A stretch of 64,000 bases of DNA from Cunninghamella blakesleeana (lineage: Eukaryota; Mucoromycota; Mucoromycetes; Mucorales; Cunninghamellaceae): positions 930,001-994,000 of the forward strand of contig JAFCIZ010000005.1 in NCBI GenBank assembly GCA_017871115.1. Reading direction: 5' to 3'. Positions 38,452 through 51,516 of this stretch are shown here, piece after piece. Made by a program: the position numbers and the translations under genes. The notes below the pieces were generated by a model. That model made no database searches. It was not told the origin of the DNA and was given only the letters and a program-made list of their open reading frames with translations. How positions within the stretch are numbered: the first letter of the stretch is position 1; every line of letters starts with the position of its first letter.

Positions 38452-38489
<38 letters not shown>

Positions 38490-39388
38490 TGTATTACAAG
38501 TAATATACTTATGTCACTATGTACTTTTTATTTTATATTTTTAGTATTAGGGAAGAAGCCAATAAAACCAGCTGTAGATCCTCGTATACAATACTATCAA
38601 AAACAGCAAAACGCTCAGCAAAACGCTCAGCAAAACGCTCAGCAAAATAACACTCAAAAACATAACATTCAACAAAATACTCAAAATATCCAACAAGTCT
38701 ATCAACAAGAAACGTTAAATAATCAACTAAATAATAGTTTTACACCAAATCAGTTTAAAAAAGATAATGTAGATTCAACTTCTAAACATAAAGATATTAT
38801 TTGCAGATTTTTTGCTAGAGGAAAGTGCCATCAAGGTGAACGATGTGAATTCAAACATGACGGTGAACAGCAATTTACAGTTTGTAAACATTACAAAAGT
38901 GGCTCCTGTGGTCGTGGTGATGAATGTCCTTATGTCCATGTAAGTATTCTTTCGATATATCTAATAACCAAGTTATATATTTATATACTAAGTCATCTTA
39001 TTATTATAATTATTATTATATATAGGATTTGAAATCAGAACCATGTAGATTTTATCATGTTGCCGGTAAATGTGATTCACAAGATAATTGTCCATTTTCT
39101 CATGATCCATTAACCCCCTTCACAAGACGTCAATTACATGCTATGACTGGACCATGTCGATTTTACCATTTTAAAGGTTATTGTAAAGATGGTGAACAAT
39201 GCCTCTTCTCTCATACAACCATTTCTGAAAAAAAACGTAATGAATTGGAATCGTCTTTAAAGCCATGTCGATTTTTTCATTTTGGTAAAACATGCACAGC
39301 AGGGCAAGATTGTTTTTATTTACACGAAGAAGCTTCCCCTCAAAGCGTCCAACAATTAAAAGAGGAATTATCAATACATCAAGAGTAA
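37147..39388 (+). CDS. Five-finger CCCH zinc finger protein, ZC3H4/Su(s)-like
   Basis: Five exons (37147-37605, 37703-37804, 37938-38445, 38545-38939, 39026-39388) give 608 aa. The N-terminal two-thirds is Asn/Gln-rich, with a Lys-rich basic patch near 115-153 and a tandem QNAQ repeat. Five CCCH fingers occupy about 435-600. Two are C-x7-C-x5-C-x3-H ([18 protein letters not shown]) and three are C-x8-C-x5-C-x3-H ([30 protein letters not shown]). The order and the FSHDPLT sequence after finger 3 resemble animal ZC3H4/6/8 and fly Suppressor of sable, which bind nascent RNA and promote early termination. Those proteins have three fingers; here the third type appears three times. Role inferred. 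Confidence 0.8.
38607..38645 (+). repeat. 12-bp coding tandem repeat (CAAAACGCTCAG)n
   Basis: Three perfect 12-bp units inside the fourth exon of the CCCH gene, encoding QNAQ repeats. The nucleotide identity suggests a recent expansion. Confidence 0.9.
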
Positions 39389-40134
39389 TGAATAAATAAA
39401 GCATAATTTTTTTCACATATTATTTATTCACAACCATTATTTTTGTATTATGTAAATGCTTATTATTAACATCCTCTTTCAGTTTTACCTCCTCCCCCCC
39501 AAAAAAAAAGAAAAAAAGAAAACTTTTTTTTTTTGATTTTTTTAAATGCAATTAATGGTATAGTGTCAATTCATAATGAAATCATTGGTTTTGTTTGCAA
39601 TTTTTTTAAAATTTTATTTTATGAAATTAACATTTATACAAATTGTTTATATTTAATTGCTTTTATAGAATGTTAGCAAAAAAGGCATTTTTTTTTTTTT
39701 TTTTTTTTTTTTGAAACTAAAGCCAATAAGGGCGCCTAAATAAAAATTTACTATGTAGAAAATACTTACGAACTAGCGAATATTCTAAAAAAATAAAAAT
39801 TTTCAAAAAAAGGTAAAAAAGTTTCATTTATATCAATTAGGGATCGCTTGATTCCCTAAAATGGCATATTCGTTCAGCATTGAATGGAAGTAAATATTCG
39901 TTACACTTGAATAATGTTTCAATTATAATTATTGTATATTACACATTAAGTTGATGATCCAAATTATAGTTTTTTTTTAATTTTTTTTATTTGAAAATTT
40001 TACAATTAAAAAATGAAGGAAATAATAAATACAGAAATATATATAATATAGATGAAAGAAGGATAATAATGAAGAGTATATTGAAAAAAAAAAAGAAATC
40101 TTTTTTTTAAAGAAAGAGATATATAAAATAAAAT
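39389..40134. other. Convergent intergenic region
   Basis: 746 bp between the CCCH gene and the 3' end of the homogentisate dioxygenase gene. Contains a T-run of about 22 bp near 39690-39711. No gene is seen. Confidence 0.5.
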
Positions 40135-42016
40135 TTAATCCTTTCTAAATTTATTTTCCAAATTGATCCAAGCCTTATAATAATCTTCCTGTACTTTACC
40201 ACAAGTCTTTAAACCCCATTGAGTAGTGGATAACATGAGACTCGTTTCGAACATGAAAGCCTGTGTATTTTCGGCAACGCGAACAGGTTTCAATTCAGCT
40301 TCAGAAGCAGCATTAAAAACGTTTGCATCAGGTCCATGAGGAGTCATAGCACTATGTAAGGAGCCACCGCCTGGTAAGAATCCACCAGTTTTGCCTTCAT
40401 AATCTCCAAGAATTAAACCCATAAACTCTGACATACAATTTCTATGGAAATAAGGTGGTCGGAACTATAATATATATAAAATAAGGTTTGAGTTTTTTGC
40501 ATTGTCTTTATCCTTTTTTTATTACTATTCAGCATAGTCACTTTTATTTTTTATTATTTTATTTTTTAACGCCATTATCAACTTACAGTATTTTCAGCAA
40601 CAGCCCATCTTGGAGGGAAAATAACAAAGTCAGCAATAGCAACACCAGGTGTATTTGATTTACATGTTAAAACAGTAAAAATAGAAGGGTCCTATTATGA
40701 AAAGAATGATTTAATTAGTTTAGAACTTACGTAATCAACCATCTGCATTTAAAATAATGATAGTTTTTCCGATCCATCTTTTCCATTTCTTTTTTTTTAA
40801 AAAGATAAAATAAAAGCATAAAGGAATACTTACAATATGATCATAGGATACAGTATTGATGACACAGAATTTAGCCAAATCATATTTATAAGGGGCATAA
40901 TTGCCATGCCAAGCAACAACATCAAATGGAGAGTGATTTTGGGTAGCTACAAAAGTTTTTCCATTAAATTTAGTTAATATTTTCCATTCTACATTATCTT
41001 CTTCGACGTAAGCAGCAACAGGTGTCAAGAAATCACGAGGGTTTGCCAATCCATTAGCACCAATAGGTCCAAGATCAGGTAATTCAAAGTGAGCTCCATA
41101 AACTTCTAAAATATATCCACGAGATGGTCCATCACGTAATGCAACAGAGAATCGAATACCGCGTTGAATCACGCAAATTTCATTAGGTTGAACCAACATT
41201 TTTCCAAACTCGGTAGTAATATCCAAAGCTCCTTTTTGAGGAACTAAATATATATAAAAAAAAGATAAAGTATGGAAGAATGGGTTAATCTCTGTTATTC
41301 TAATTATCCTATTCTTCTTTCTTTTTTAGAGATCTTTTTTTTTTATATTCTTTTCCTTTGATACTCTTCTTTTATATATATTCTTTTACCAATTAAAAAG
41401 TCACCATCTGAATTATAAAAACATTTTTTATCCATATCAGTGTTAGCAGTGTAAACATGAACTGCCAAACCAGAGCAACAAGAAGGTTCACCAGCACCAG
41501 CAACTGATTTTAAACCTTGAATAAAATCCACCTTTTCAGTATCTTTAGGTAAATCAAAAGGACTCCAACGTAACTGTGTAGGTGTAATAATACATTTATC
41601 ACCACTAAAGTTGCTAACTAATAAATCATGCTCTAAAGGTTCAAAAGGTGTATGAACTACGGATGGTCTTATACGGTAAAGCCAACTATTATTTATAAAT
41701 AAATAAATAAAATAAAACAATAATAAAAAACACGTAAATATAAATGAATAAAGTTGTTTTGCTTTATGAAGTATCAGTGGACTCATACTATCATTGTTAT
41801 TATTTGTTATTACTAACAAATATATATATTTATAATTACTAACCTTCTTTGATTGTGAGTTCTTGGCACAGTGAAAGCTGTTCCAGATAATTGTTCAGCA
41901 TAAAGATTATAAGGGCATTTTTGAGGTGTATTTTGGCCTTTTGGTAAAGCATCTTTTAAAGCTTCAGAACTAAAGTGATTACCGAAGCCTTCATGATAAG
42001 TATAATCGTTGGACAT
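40135..42016 (-). CDS. hmgA: Homogentisate 1,2-dioxygenase
   Basis: Five exons (42016-41844, 41685-41390, 41243-40834, 40691-40587, 40464-40135) give 437 aa, normal for the family. It opens the ring of homogentisate to maleylacetoacetate in tyrosine/phenylalanine catabolism, using Fe(II). The iron-binding set is visible in the last exon: [13 protein letters not shown] holds the His and Glu ligands, and MTPHGPD holds the second His. N-terminal landmarks are [33 protein letters not shown] and LRWSPFDLP; central ones are [10 protein letters not shown] and [20 protein letters not shown]. No other tyrosine-degradation gene is in the window. Confidence 0.96.
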
Positions 42017-42770
42017 ATTTATTTATTTATGATGAAATATATAAAGCAATAATAACAAGTTGGGTGAGCGTTTTTATATATTTATATTAAAGATAAAAAT
42101 AAGAAAGAAAAAGAGGGAAAGAAAGAATCTAAGAAAAAAAAATTAATTTATACATTTTAAAGAAAAAGTGCGGAAATTTAACTACGTGGGAAAAAGGGCT
42201 TCATATAGAACGGAATAAAAGGCTATTGCACCAATTCTTTAAAATACATAAACATATAATTATAAAATATAAATATATGTATATATAATTTTTTTGTTTA
42301 TACTAAAAAAATAATATAAATATAAGAAAGTTTCTAATTTATTGAGATAAAATTAAATAAACCGTCAATCAATTAATCCAATGAAAAAAACATTGAAAAA
42401 CTCTATTTCCAGTTTGGTTCCGGAATGGTTTTTCTCCACAAAACTTAAACGTAGAGCTTAAGTTGAAATCTTATCCGGTTCCTGAGTTTTTTTTATTTCT
42501 TTTTCCGACCCAGTCACCTTTCTAAACCAAAAGGTTAACAATGGAAAATCTGATAATCATTATTAATAATTTCACACTAATGACAAAAAAATCATTCGAT
42601 TTAAAAGTTAAAAAATATAAAAAATAAATAAAATTATCTGTAATGACGTTAAAGTAGGAAAATAATCAAAGTTTATGATCCGTAGATATTTTTATTTGAT
42701 TGTGTATCTAGGTATATTTACTTTTTCTTTGAATATTATAATGTTCAGTAGCGTATAATTTTTTTTCTTA

Positions 42771-42804
<34 letters not shown>

Positions 42805-43565
42805 TTAAAAAAAAAATGATATAATTATTTTATTACATATTTTATTCATTTATTATTATTTTTAAAAAGAGGGAATTTCAAAAGATATTATTGGATAGTG
42901 AATCGTTTTTATTTTGAAAAAATATTATATCCTGAATTGTATAAAATTATTGCAATAGTATATAACAGCTATTTATTCTAAAAATCAAATGTCATTAAAT
43001 AAACTAAGTATACTAACTAGCGTGAAATGAATATCATTTTTATTATAATAACAAGTTAAATAGTGAGAGAGGTAATAGGTTTTTTAATATATTTATTATT
43101 ACAATTACTATTATTGATACTTGAAGATTTTGTCCATATATTTAATTTAGATAAAATAATAATAACTGCAAATAATTTATTAAATGTTATACAAAGAATC
43201 AAGATAAATGGAACAGGAAAAGGTGATAAACAGTATATGCCTTTTTTTTTATGCATTAAAAAAAATCGTGAGTTAGGTCGGACCCTAAAATTTATTGCAA
43301 AAAAAAAAAAAATCACAATAAAAAATAAACATCACATTAAATTTTTTTTGCGTTTTTTCTTTTTTTTCTTTTTCTTTAACCAATACTATTTTTTTTATAC
43401 ACTTAATTTATTGATCATTGGATTAAAAAAAATATTAACTTAATAATAGCTTATTTGGTTGTGCTTTTCCTTTTCCTTTTTCCCCCTTTCCTTTATATAC
43501 ATATATATTAATTAATTTTTTTTGTTAAAAACAAAACATATTTTGGTTGTTTCGAAAAAAAACAT
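42017..43565. other. 1.5-kb divergent intergenic region
   Basis: Lies between the divergent homogentisate dioxygenase and Nudix-CCCH genes. It has an (AT)n tract at about 42776-42804 and a T/C-rich block at 43455-43495. Overlapping open frames at 43056-43316 (minus) and 43063-43443 (plus) are low-complexity and were rejected. Confidence 0.5.
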
Positions 43566-46500
43566 ATGTCTAAACCTTCTCAAACTCATCTCTATGCAGG
43601 ATTACTTATATATCGATTACAGCGTAACGTTGAGTTTTTATTAATTAACGATTCTTTTACAAACAAAAAACATTGGGTTTGTCCTAAAGGCTTAGTACTT
43701 GGTCAAGAAGATGAATTAAAGTACGTTTGTATAAAAACTTTACACCAAAAAAATAAAATATAAAAACCAACAGTTCTTTTTAATTTAAAAAACTCACATA
43801 TATGCTATTATGGTTAAATAGATGTGCTTTACGTGAAACGTTTGAAACAACTGGACTTGGCCCTAAATTATTACATATTGATGAAGGATTCAAACTAGAG
43901 CTTAAATATCTTTCTGGAACAAAGTAATATATATATTTATATAATAAAATATTATAAAAAGTAAAAATAATAATAGTAATAATAAAAGAATATAACATGG
44001 CATGAAATAGTTTTTTTTTTGTTGCTAAATAATATATATTCGTCATTTCACTATTACTATTATTATTATTATTATTATTATTACCATTATTAACATTAAT
44101 ATTATTATTATAAATTTATTTCATAGACCAAAAAAGGTTATCTATTATCTTGCACAACTTCTTGATAATCATGCTCGTTTACACGCAAATGCTGAAGGTA
44201 TTCATTTACAATGGTGCAATCAACAACTTGCTTCAGAAAAAGCCATTTTTAAAAGTATGCAAGATGTTTTTAAACATGCTCAAAACTTTATCGAAACCAA
44301 AAGGATGAATCAAAAGCAACAGCATCAACACCAGCGCCAATATAAGCATAGCAATAGCAATAACAACAATAGTAATAATAATGGAAGAAGAAACTTCAAT
44401 CAGCAGCAACAGCAGCAGCAACATAGAATATCTACTCCTCCACGCCCTCGTATTAATAACGGCGATACTAATGACACTTCAACGATGAATTCACCTCATT
44501 TTCGTCATCAACAAAATCAACAATATAAATTGGATAGATCTCATTCTAGTTCTTCAATGGGTTCATTAACGTCCCCTACCTCACCTAAACTTCAACACAC
44601 ATCTAATAATAATGGCCATTATCATGATACAGTGACGGATTTTAGCAATAATAATAATATTAATATTAATAATAATAACGGTTATAATTATAGACCAATT
44701 AATAATTATCATCATAGTAATAATAATAATAATAATCAGCAGCAGCAGCAGCACCAGCTTATCGATAATAGTAACAATAATAATAACAACAGTAATCATC
44801 TTCATGGAAATGGAAATAGTAATAATAATAATAACAATGATCAGTCAAAACCACTTTTTAAAACGAGATTATGTGAACGTTTTGAATCCGAATCTGGGTG
44901 TCCTTATGGATCACGATGTACTTTTGCACACGGTATCGAAGAACTTCGTGGTCGTAATATTAATAATGAAAACCAATTAAATCCTACAAATGAAGAACAT
45001 AATCAACAACAACATTATCATCATCATCAACGTAATGGTAATGGCGATAAAGGAAGTGATTCACATAATATACATCAACAACAACTAGCAAAAGATTTAT
45101 CGGAAAATCCATTATATAAAACGAAATTATGTGAAAGGTTTATGAAAGATCAGTTTTGTCAATATGGACCAAAATGCCATTTTGGTAAGTCAACAAAAAA
45201 GGAAATCCGAATAGAACAGCTTCCTTTTTTGTAATATAGAATAGAATAATAAATAGACTAAAATATATTTACATAAACTAACATATATATATATGTATTT
45301 ATTTAATATAAGCCCATGGTAGAAATGAATTGAAAGAAAGGCCTATTCAACGTGAACCGGATGATAATAATAATATTGCTATTCCACCTACAGCAACTAC
45401 AGTATTACCAGCTAATGCTACTACTCCTATTAAAGATAACCATTTTAATGATAACAAATCTAATCCATCACACCCCTATTCTCTTTCACCTTTACAATCA
45501 ATTTCGCCTTTAGCTTGTCAACAGTCATCTTTAGAAGGACCACATCAATCTATAGCAAGTGAAATAATAACAACAACAACAACGTCAACGTCAAAAGGTA
45601 CTCCTTCAACTATTAAATCTCCTACACCTTTATTACATAACGATATTCAACAACAGCAACAACAAAAAGAAAATATTCTTCAAAAACAACCAACACCAAC
45701 ACGTTCTCTTCAAGACAATGCTACATTATCATTAAAAGAAAAGTTAGATCAAGTGAAAATCAATAATAACAATATTGATAATATAAATATTAAGAAACGT
45801 AATGTTGACCCAGTGTCAGATCCAGTTATAAATGGTGATATTAAAGTAAAAAAATAAAATAAAAAATATATACGATTATATATATGAGAATATTCTGATT
45901 TATAATTTTAATTGTTGACCTTTTTTTTTTCTTTCTTATTTCCATTTTAATTTTTATTTATTTAGACGACCGATAAATCTTGGATGAAGGTAGTACATTT
46001 AACAAAGGAAGATCAAGCAAAATTAGCAATGTAAGTAAATCTAGATTTGTTTGTTTGTTTGTTTATTTTTAATGTGTGATATAGGGAAAACGTTTATGCT
46101 CATTTTTTCATATTTTTTACATTTATATTATTATTATTATATTTTTATAAGACCACCCGTATCTAAGGTCCCTACACCTTCGCCTAGTAAAGTAGCACAA
46201 GAAGAAGCAATTATAGAGGATTTGACTTTATTTTTTAAATCGCCCGAATCTAACATTACACAACAATCACAAAATTTAGCTAAAGATGTAAAACAAGTTA
46301 CCAAAGTAGAAATGAGAAATGATTTAACCAAATCACAACTATTTTATATTTTACTAGCAAGTCTTTTACAAGATACCACTGACTGTCCTGTTGGGTCCAT
46401 TTTAAAATCAAGAGAAAAGCTTTTTAAAACGGTAAATATATAATTTATAATATTATATATTACACTTTACTATTAAATATAAAATTATATATGTATTTAC

Positions 46501-46801
46501 TGTTTTTTTTTTCGACTTTTTTTCTTTTATTTATATCTATTTATTTTAGTTTGTTAAAAATGTCTCGGATCAACGATTATTATTAAAAGCATGGGATAAA
46601 TGTGTAAAAAGATATCCTTCTTTATTATCAAAAAGTGTTCTTGTTTTATCACAATGGTATGAATGTGACTTATTGGATGAAGATGCATGTTATGAATGGT
46701 ATGATACTTTAGATGACACAAATGATATCAAGAAAAAAGTAACTAAATTCATTGATTGGTTAAAGACTGCAGATGAAGAAGAAGAAGAAAATGATGACTG
46801 A
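43566..46801 (+). CDS. Nudix - tandem CCCH finger - W2 (eIF5 C-terminal) fusion protein
   Basis: Seven exons (43566-43720, 43822-43923, 44127-45184, 45313-45845, 45966-46030, 46152-46431, 46550-46801) give 814 aa in one frame. Residues 1-130 are a Nudix domain close to Ap4A hydrolase (NUDT2): WVCPKGLVLGQEDE then CALRETFETTGL. The box keeps Gly, Glu and REx..E but has Thr where the second Glu of the EE pair belongs. After a Gln/Asn-rich linker come two TTP-type fingers (about 331-360 and 416-446), each C-x8-C-x5-C-x3-H with lead-ins KTRLCERF and YKTKLCERF. After more low-complexity, residues of about 645-814 look like an eIF5/eIF2B-epsilon W2 domain, ending KFIDWLKTADEEEEENDD like eIF5. Predicted to tether mRNA to the translation machinery. 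The role is inferred and the exon joins are unproven. Confidence 0.8.
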
Positions 46802-47049
46802 ATTTATACATTATGTATATATATATGTAGTTGGTATGTATATGTATATTTAGTAATATATATATATATATAATAAAATGATTTTTTATTTTATTTTATT
46901 TTATTTTTTAAAAAAGGAATCAAAACAAATAAATCATAATTCATTTTACTATTAAATATATAAATAAATAATAGGTAATATAATTAAATCAGGGTATATA
47001 TATATGTTTGTCTGTGTATAAATAAATAAAAAAAGAGTACATAAAAAAA

Positions 47050-47557
47050 TCACATTTCCAAACCAGTTTTATTCCCTTGACTACTAATAACTTTATCAAA
47101 ATCTAAAATTTCTTTTTGATCAAGAGGAGGAGAAGGAGGGGTAGGAGGTGCAGAAGAAGTAGAGGATAATGATTTTAAGTAATAATGTTGATCCAAGTAA
47201 TATATTAATGAAGAAGAATAATTTATCTAAAAAAGAAAGATAAATACAATTAGTGATGTTCATATTTCATTTTTTCTTTTTATATTGTTTATGTACAACA
47301 TGATAATAAGAATATTGAAATTTATAATATAAAATTATAATAAAATAAAATAAATAAAGACAAAAAAGGTAAATATATTTATTTACCTGCTGTTGATGCT
47401 GAGTCGAGGAAAATGAAGATCTAGATGGCGGTATATAACTAATACTAACGGTAGCTGGTGAATAGCTATTAAGACTCATTAATGGAAATGTTTTTCTTCT
47501 ATTATCTGTATTTCTATTAGTCTAGAAGTATATTATAATTAGTTTATGATCATCTTT

Positions 47558-47599
<42 letters not shown>

Positions 47600-47673
47600 T
47601 AATTATTTTATATATTTACAGTGATATTAGCTGTTGCAGTTGTAGTAGCAGTATAGTTATTATTAAAAGACAT
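47050..47673 (-). CDS. Small uncharacterised protein (121 aa), three exons
   Basis: Exons 47673-47620, 47521-47387 and 47226-47050 join in frame to 121 aa. I recognise no family. The N-terminus is Asn/Thr-rich. The centre has PPSRSSFSS followed by a Gln patch. The last exon encodes SSLIYYLDQHYYLKSL, a Pro-rich APPTPPSPP segment and an acidic/hydrophobic end EILDFDKVISSQGNKTGLEM. Support is three matching GT-AG introns with the window's usual splice sites and non-random coding composition. PPTPP/PPSPP could be SH3-binding or MAP-kinase sites. It is divergent from the PTPA gene. Confidence 0.65.
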
Positions 47674-48295
47674 GATATTTTTTTTAATATAAATAAAACA
47701 GAAAAAAAACAATATATAAAATATAAAGATAAAAGAAGAAGAAAAAAAGAAAAGAAAAGAAGAAAATAAATTCTCAAGCACCATTTATGTATAATTTCCT
47801 TTAAAAAAGTTTTTTTATGCTAAGTTTTTTTTTCGATCGATAATTTTCAGATACTACTTCGGTCCGAGCGCTTGCGAATGAATAAATATTTTTTTTTTTA
47901 GAATTATCTCCTTTTGATTGAGTTCCTTTCCTTCTTTCCTTTTAACAATTATTGAACCTTTTTTTTAAAAAAAATCGTTAGGATTAAATAATTTTTTTTA
48001 TTATTATTATTCATGCATATTCCCTTTTCAAACCATGTTAGGCACCGAAATATCCATTAAACATAACAATATTCATTTCTTTTAAAAAAAAAGGAAATTG
48101 GTTATAATTTGTAAGCGGGATTTAAAAAAATACACGAATTTTATTTTTATTTTTATTTTTTTTCGCTCTCTTTCTCCTTCTTTAATAATATTATTATTTA
48201 TTTGTATGTTCGGTCAATTTAATACTAATTAGAAAAAAGGTTATTATTATTATTATATTTTCAAGAACCTTCTTTTTGTATATATATATATAAAT
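47674..48295. other. Divergent intergenic region (small protein / PTPA)
   Basis: 622 bp with a less AT-rich patch at 47835-47880 (GATCGATAATTTTCAG and TCGGTCCGAGCGC) and a pyrimidine block at 47915-47945. No gene is seen. Confidence 0.5.
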
Positions 48296-49092
48296 ATGGA
48301 ATCAAAAACAACCCTACCTTCCTTATTAACTCAATATCAATATATTTCACCAAAAAAATGTATTCATACTCAACAAGATATTACTATTTTTACAAAATCG
48401 CCCGCTTTTGAAAGATTAATGATCTTTGTGTTGTTATTAAATGAAAGTGTGAAACAAAAAAAAGTGTCTGATATCAAAACTTATTCACCTCAAATAGAAA
48501 ATATCGTATTATTATTAAACGATTTGGATAGTCTGATGGATGCCCATCCTCCTTTACATAATCCACAACGGTTTGGAAATAAAGCTTTTCGACAATGGTT
48601 ACAACACGTACAAGAAGTAAATAATAAATAACAAAATAGTAAATAATAAATAATAATGATAATAATATACTTTAAGGTTATCAATCAAACTGTTAGGATG
48701 GATGATTTTTTTATATAATTTTTCTTACTTTTTTTATATACATAGGATATGAATAAGCTTATGGAAAAATATCTTCCAAAATCAATAGAAAAAGCTATAC
48801 CAGAATTGAATGATTATTTTATTGGCGGATTTGGAAATGAAACAAGAATAGATTATGGATCAGGGCATGAACTTAGTTTTATGGCTTGGTTGTGTGGATT
48901 AACAATGTTGGATGTGTTTGATAAGAATGACTACACTGCTTTAGTGTTAGTTGTCTTTAAACAATATTTAGAATTGGTTCGCAAATTACAAAGGACTTAT
49001 AGTTTGGAACCTGCTGGATCGCATGGTGTTTGGGGTTTAGATGATCATCAGTTTCTACCTTATGTCTGGGGAAGCGCCCAATTAATTGGTAA

Positions 49093-49129
<37 letters not shown>

Positions 49130-49427
49130 AATTTATCATTGTATAATATATATTTTCTAGTTGACAGGAATTCATCTGTTTATATTATTTATTTATCATT
49201 ATTATTATAGGACATCCTAGATTAAAGCCTAAATCGATTGAAAATAAAGAAATGGTTGATATGATGGCAAACGATTATTTATATTTTCGTTGTATACAAT
49301 ATATCAATGAAGTAAGTTGCTTAAAATAATATATATATATATAGTTATAAAAATGGATTAAATAGAGATAAAAATGGACGATAATGATGATCTCTCTCAT
49401 TTTCTAAATAACAATTAAACTTTATTT

Positions 49428-49458
<31 letters not shown>

Positions 49459-49657
49459 CCCTTTTAAAAACATATAGGTAAAACGAGGACCTTTTCACGA
49501 GCATTCACCTATGTTATTTGATATTTCTGGTGTCATCAGTTGGAATAAAGTTAATAGCGGAATGATAAAAATGTTTATGGCCGAAGTATTACAAAAAGTC
49601 CCAGTCATACAGCATTTTCCTTTTGGTCACCTGTTTCCATTTAAACAAGAAGAATAA
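48296..49657 (+). CDS. Serine/threonine phosphatase 2A activator (PTPA, Rrd type)
   Basis: Four exons (48296-48616, 48746-49088, 49211-49311, 49478-49657) give 314 aa. PTPA is a peptidyl-prolyl isomerase-like chaperone that activates the PP2A catalytic subunit. Family landmarks are [51 protein letters not shown], the [28 protein letters not shown] block and [22 protein letters not shown] near the end. FGN.TRIDYG.GHE is highly specific. The short C-terminus after VIQHFPFG is more like Rrd2 than the longer Rrd1, so one of the two fungal paralogues is expected elsewhere. Confidence 0.95.
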
Positions 49658-50128
49658 TAATAGGCCAAGAAAAAAAAATACCATGACACTAATAAAAATA
49701 AATAAATACATCGAAAACAAATGACCATATTATTATTATTATTAAAAAAAAATATTATTTGATGTTGATTTATTTATCCATTTGAATAAAGAAATGAGAT
49801 CATATCTTTTATTTATTTATGGGAAAAAGAAAAGGAGAAAGTTAAAAAAAGTTTTAAGATTTTATTGGTTAAAAAAATCTAAAGTGAAAATAATTTTTTA
49901 CCAATTTAATCCATTTTAAAATTTTTTTTACTCTTTTCTTTTTTTTTTATTAATTTTTTTTTTATCTATTATTGTTCTATTGTTTTCTTTTTTTCGTCTT
50001 CTTTTTCTCTTTCTTTTCCCTTTTTTTTTTATTAGTATTATTATTATTATTAATTTTGTCAATTCATATATATTTATAAACCATTTAAATATACAAAATT
50101 AAATAAATAGATTTGTACGTGTGTATCA
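49658..50128. other. Intergenic, no gene seen
   Basis: Spacer between two co-directional genes. A very T/C-rich stretch at 49925-50030 probably belongs to the arrestin promoter. Confidence 0.5.
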
Positions 50129-51516
50129 ATGAAACGTTTTGGAATAGATTCACCCAAGAAAGTAGATAAACATTTACCACCTGTGGATGTAAAGATCAAT
50201 GAAGCGCCAGTTTATTTTATTGGGCCAGCCAGTCGAGAAAACCCAATGTCACAAATCCGTACCAGAGTCATGGGTAAAGTATATTTTAATGATCCCAAGA
50301 TAAAATGGAATCGTATTACTTTACAGTTTATTGGCAAAGCAGGTCTTCATATGGATGTACCTAATTCGGCTTTACCACCTAAAGAATTTGGATCTGGATT
50401 GGGTGATGATGATTTCAATAATAATTTACACCAGGCCACTACACGGTTAGAAACAACCGTAAAATTATGTGAAATTGAAAAAGAATTGATTTTTACTGGA
50501 GAACCCCATATTGATTTTGGATTACATTTACCTCATCATTTACCACCTTCTATAAAAACTAAAAACGCTTTTGTAGAATATCAATTGATTGCTTTGTTTT
50601 CAGCAGGCACCTTTTTTAAAAAATACCGTATCCAACGTACCGTTACTGTATGTCGTCATTACTTGCCTAGCGCAAGTGCTTTGATTCCAAGTGTTGAGTA
50701 TAATGGCGTAAGAGAATGGTTTGAATGGAATGCTGAAGTACCAAAAGCAACTGCTCTGGAAGCCGGGGAAGTTGTCCTAGCTCTAAGATGGAGTGTAGAA
50801 AAAGAAAGAGTTGATGTAGACAGAGTTGAATTATGTGTGCATGAATTAGAAACTTATAGGTATAATTATAAAAAAAAGGAAAAATAAGTGTTCACTTTTA
50901 AAATAACAATAATTCCGTTTTACTGATTCTTTTTCTTTTTATATTTTTTATTTATTATAAAACTATATAGATTTAATACGAAATCAGGACTACATAGTCT
51001 TAAACCAATCATAACTAAATTCCCATCCACTATTTATCACCCACCTTCCACTAGTACACAATCAGAAACACATTTTATACGTACTAATTTATTATCACAA
51101 ATACGCACCCATCATTTTGATCCCTTTTTAGAAATCACACATAAATTACGTATGGTAATACATTTTGCTGATACAACAACGAATGCCAAACCTTTAATCT
51201 TAGAATTCCCAATTATTATAACTGATTTTCCAAAGGAAACAACCTGTTTATCACCATCCTCTTCTTTTTCTTCTTCTTCTTCTCCATCTTCATCACCTTT
51301 TATATCCACATTCTCTCCTTCTTCACCATCTTCCTTATCATCCTCTACACCTAATTCACCTAATCTATCACATTCTACATCTTCTAATGTACATAGATCT
51401 TTATTAAGCAATGCTATTATTTCCATTGGTGGTGGAGATGATGCTGTTGGGGTTGATTTGGATTTACCTGAATATACCCCTCAATATTATGAACACGAAG
51501 TCAATGCAACTGGATG

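Noticed and set aside
43063..43443. 126-aa open frame upstream of the Nudix-CCCH gene
   Set aside because: Composition follows homopolymer DNA, and an overlapping open frame exists on the other strand.
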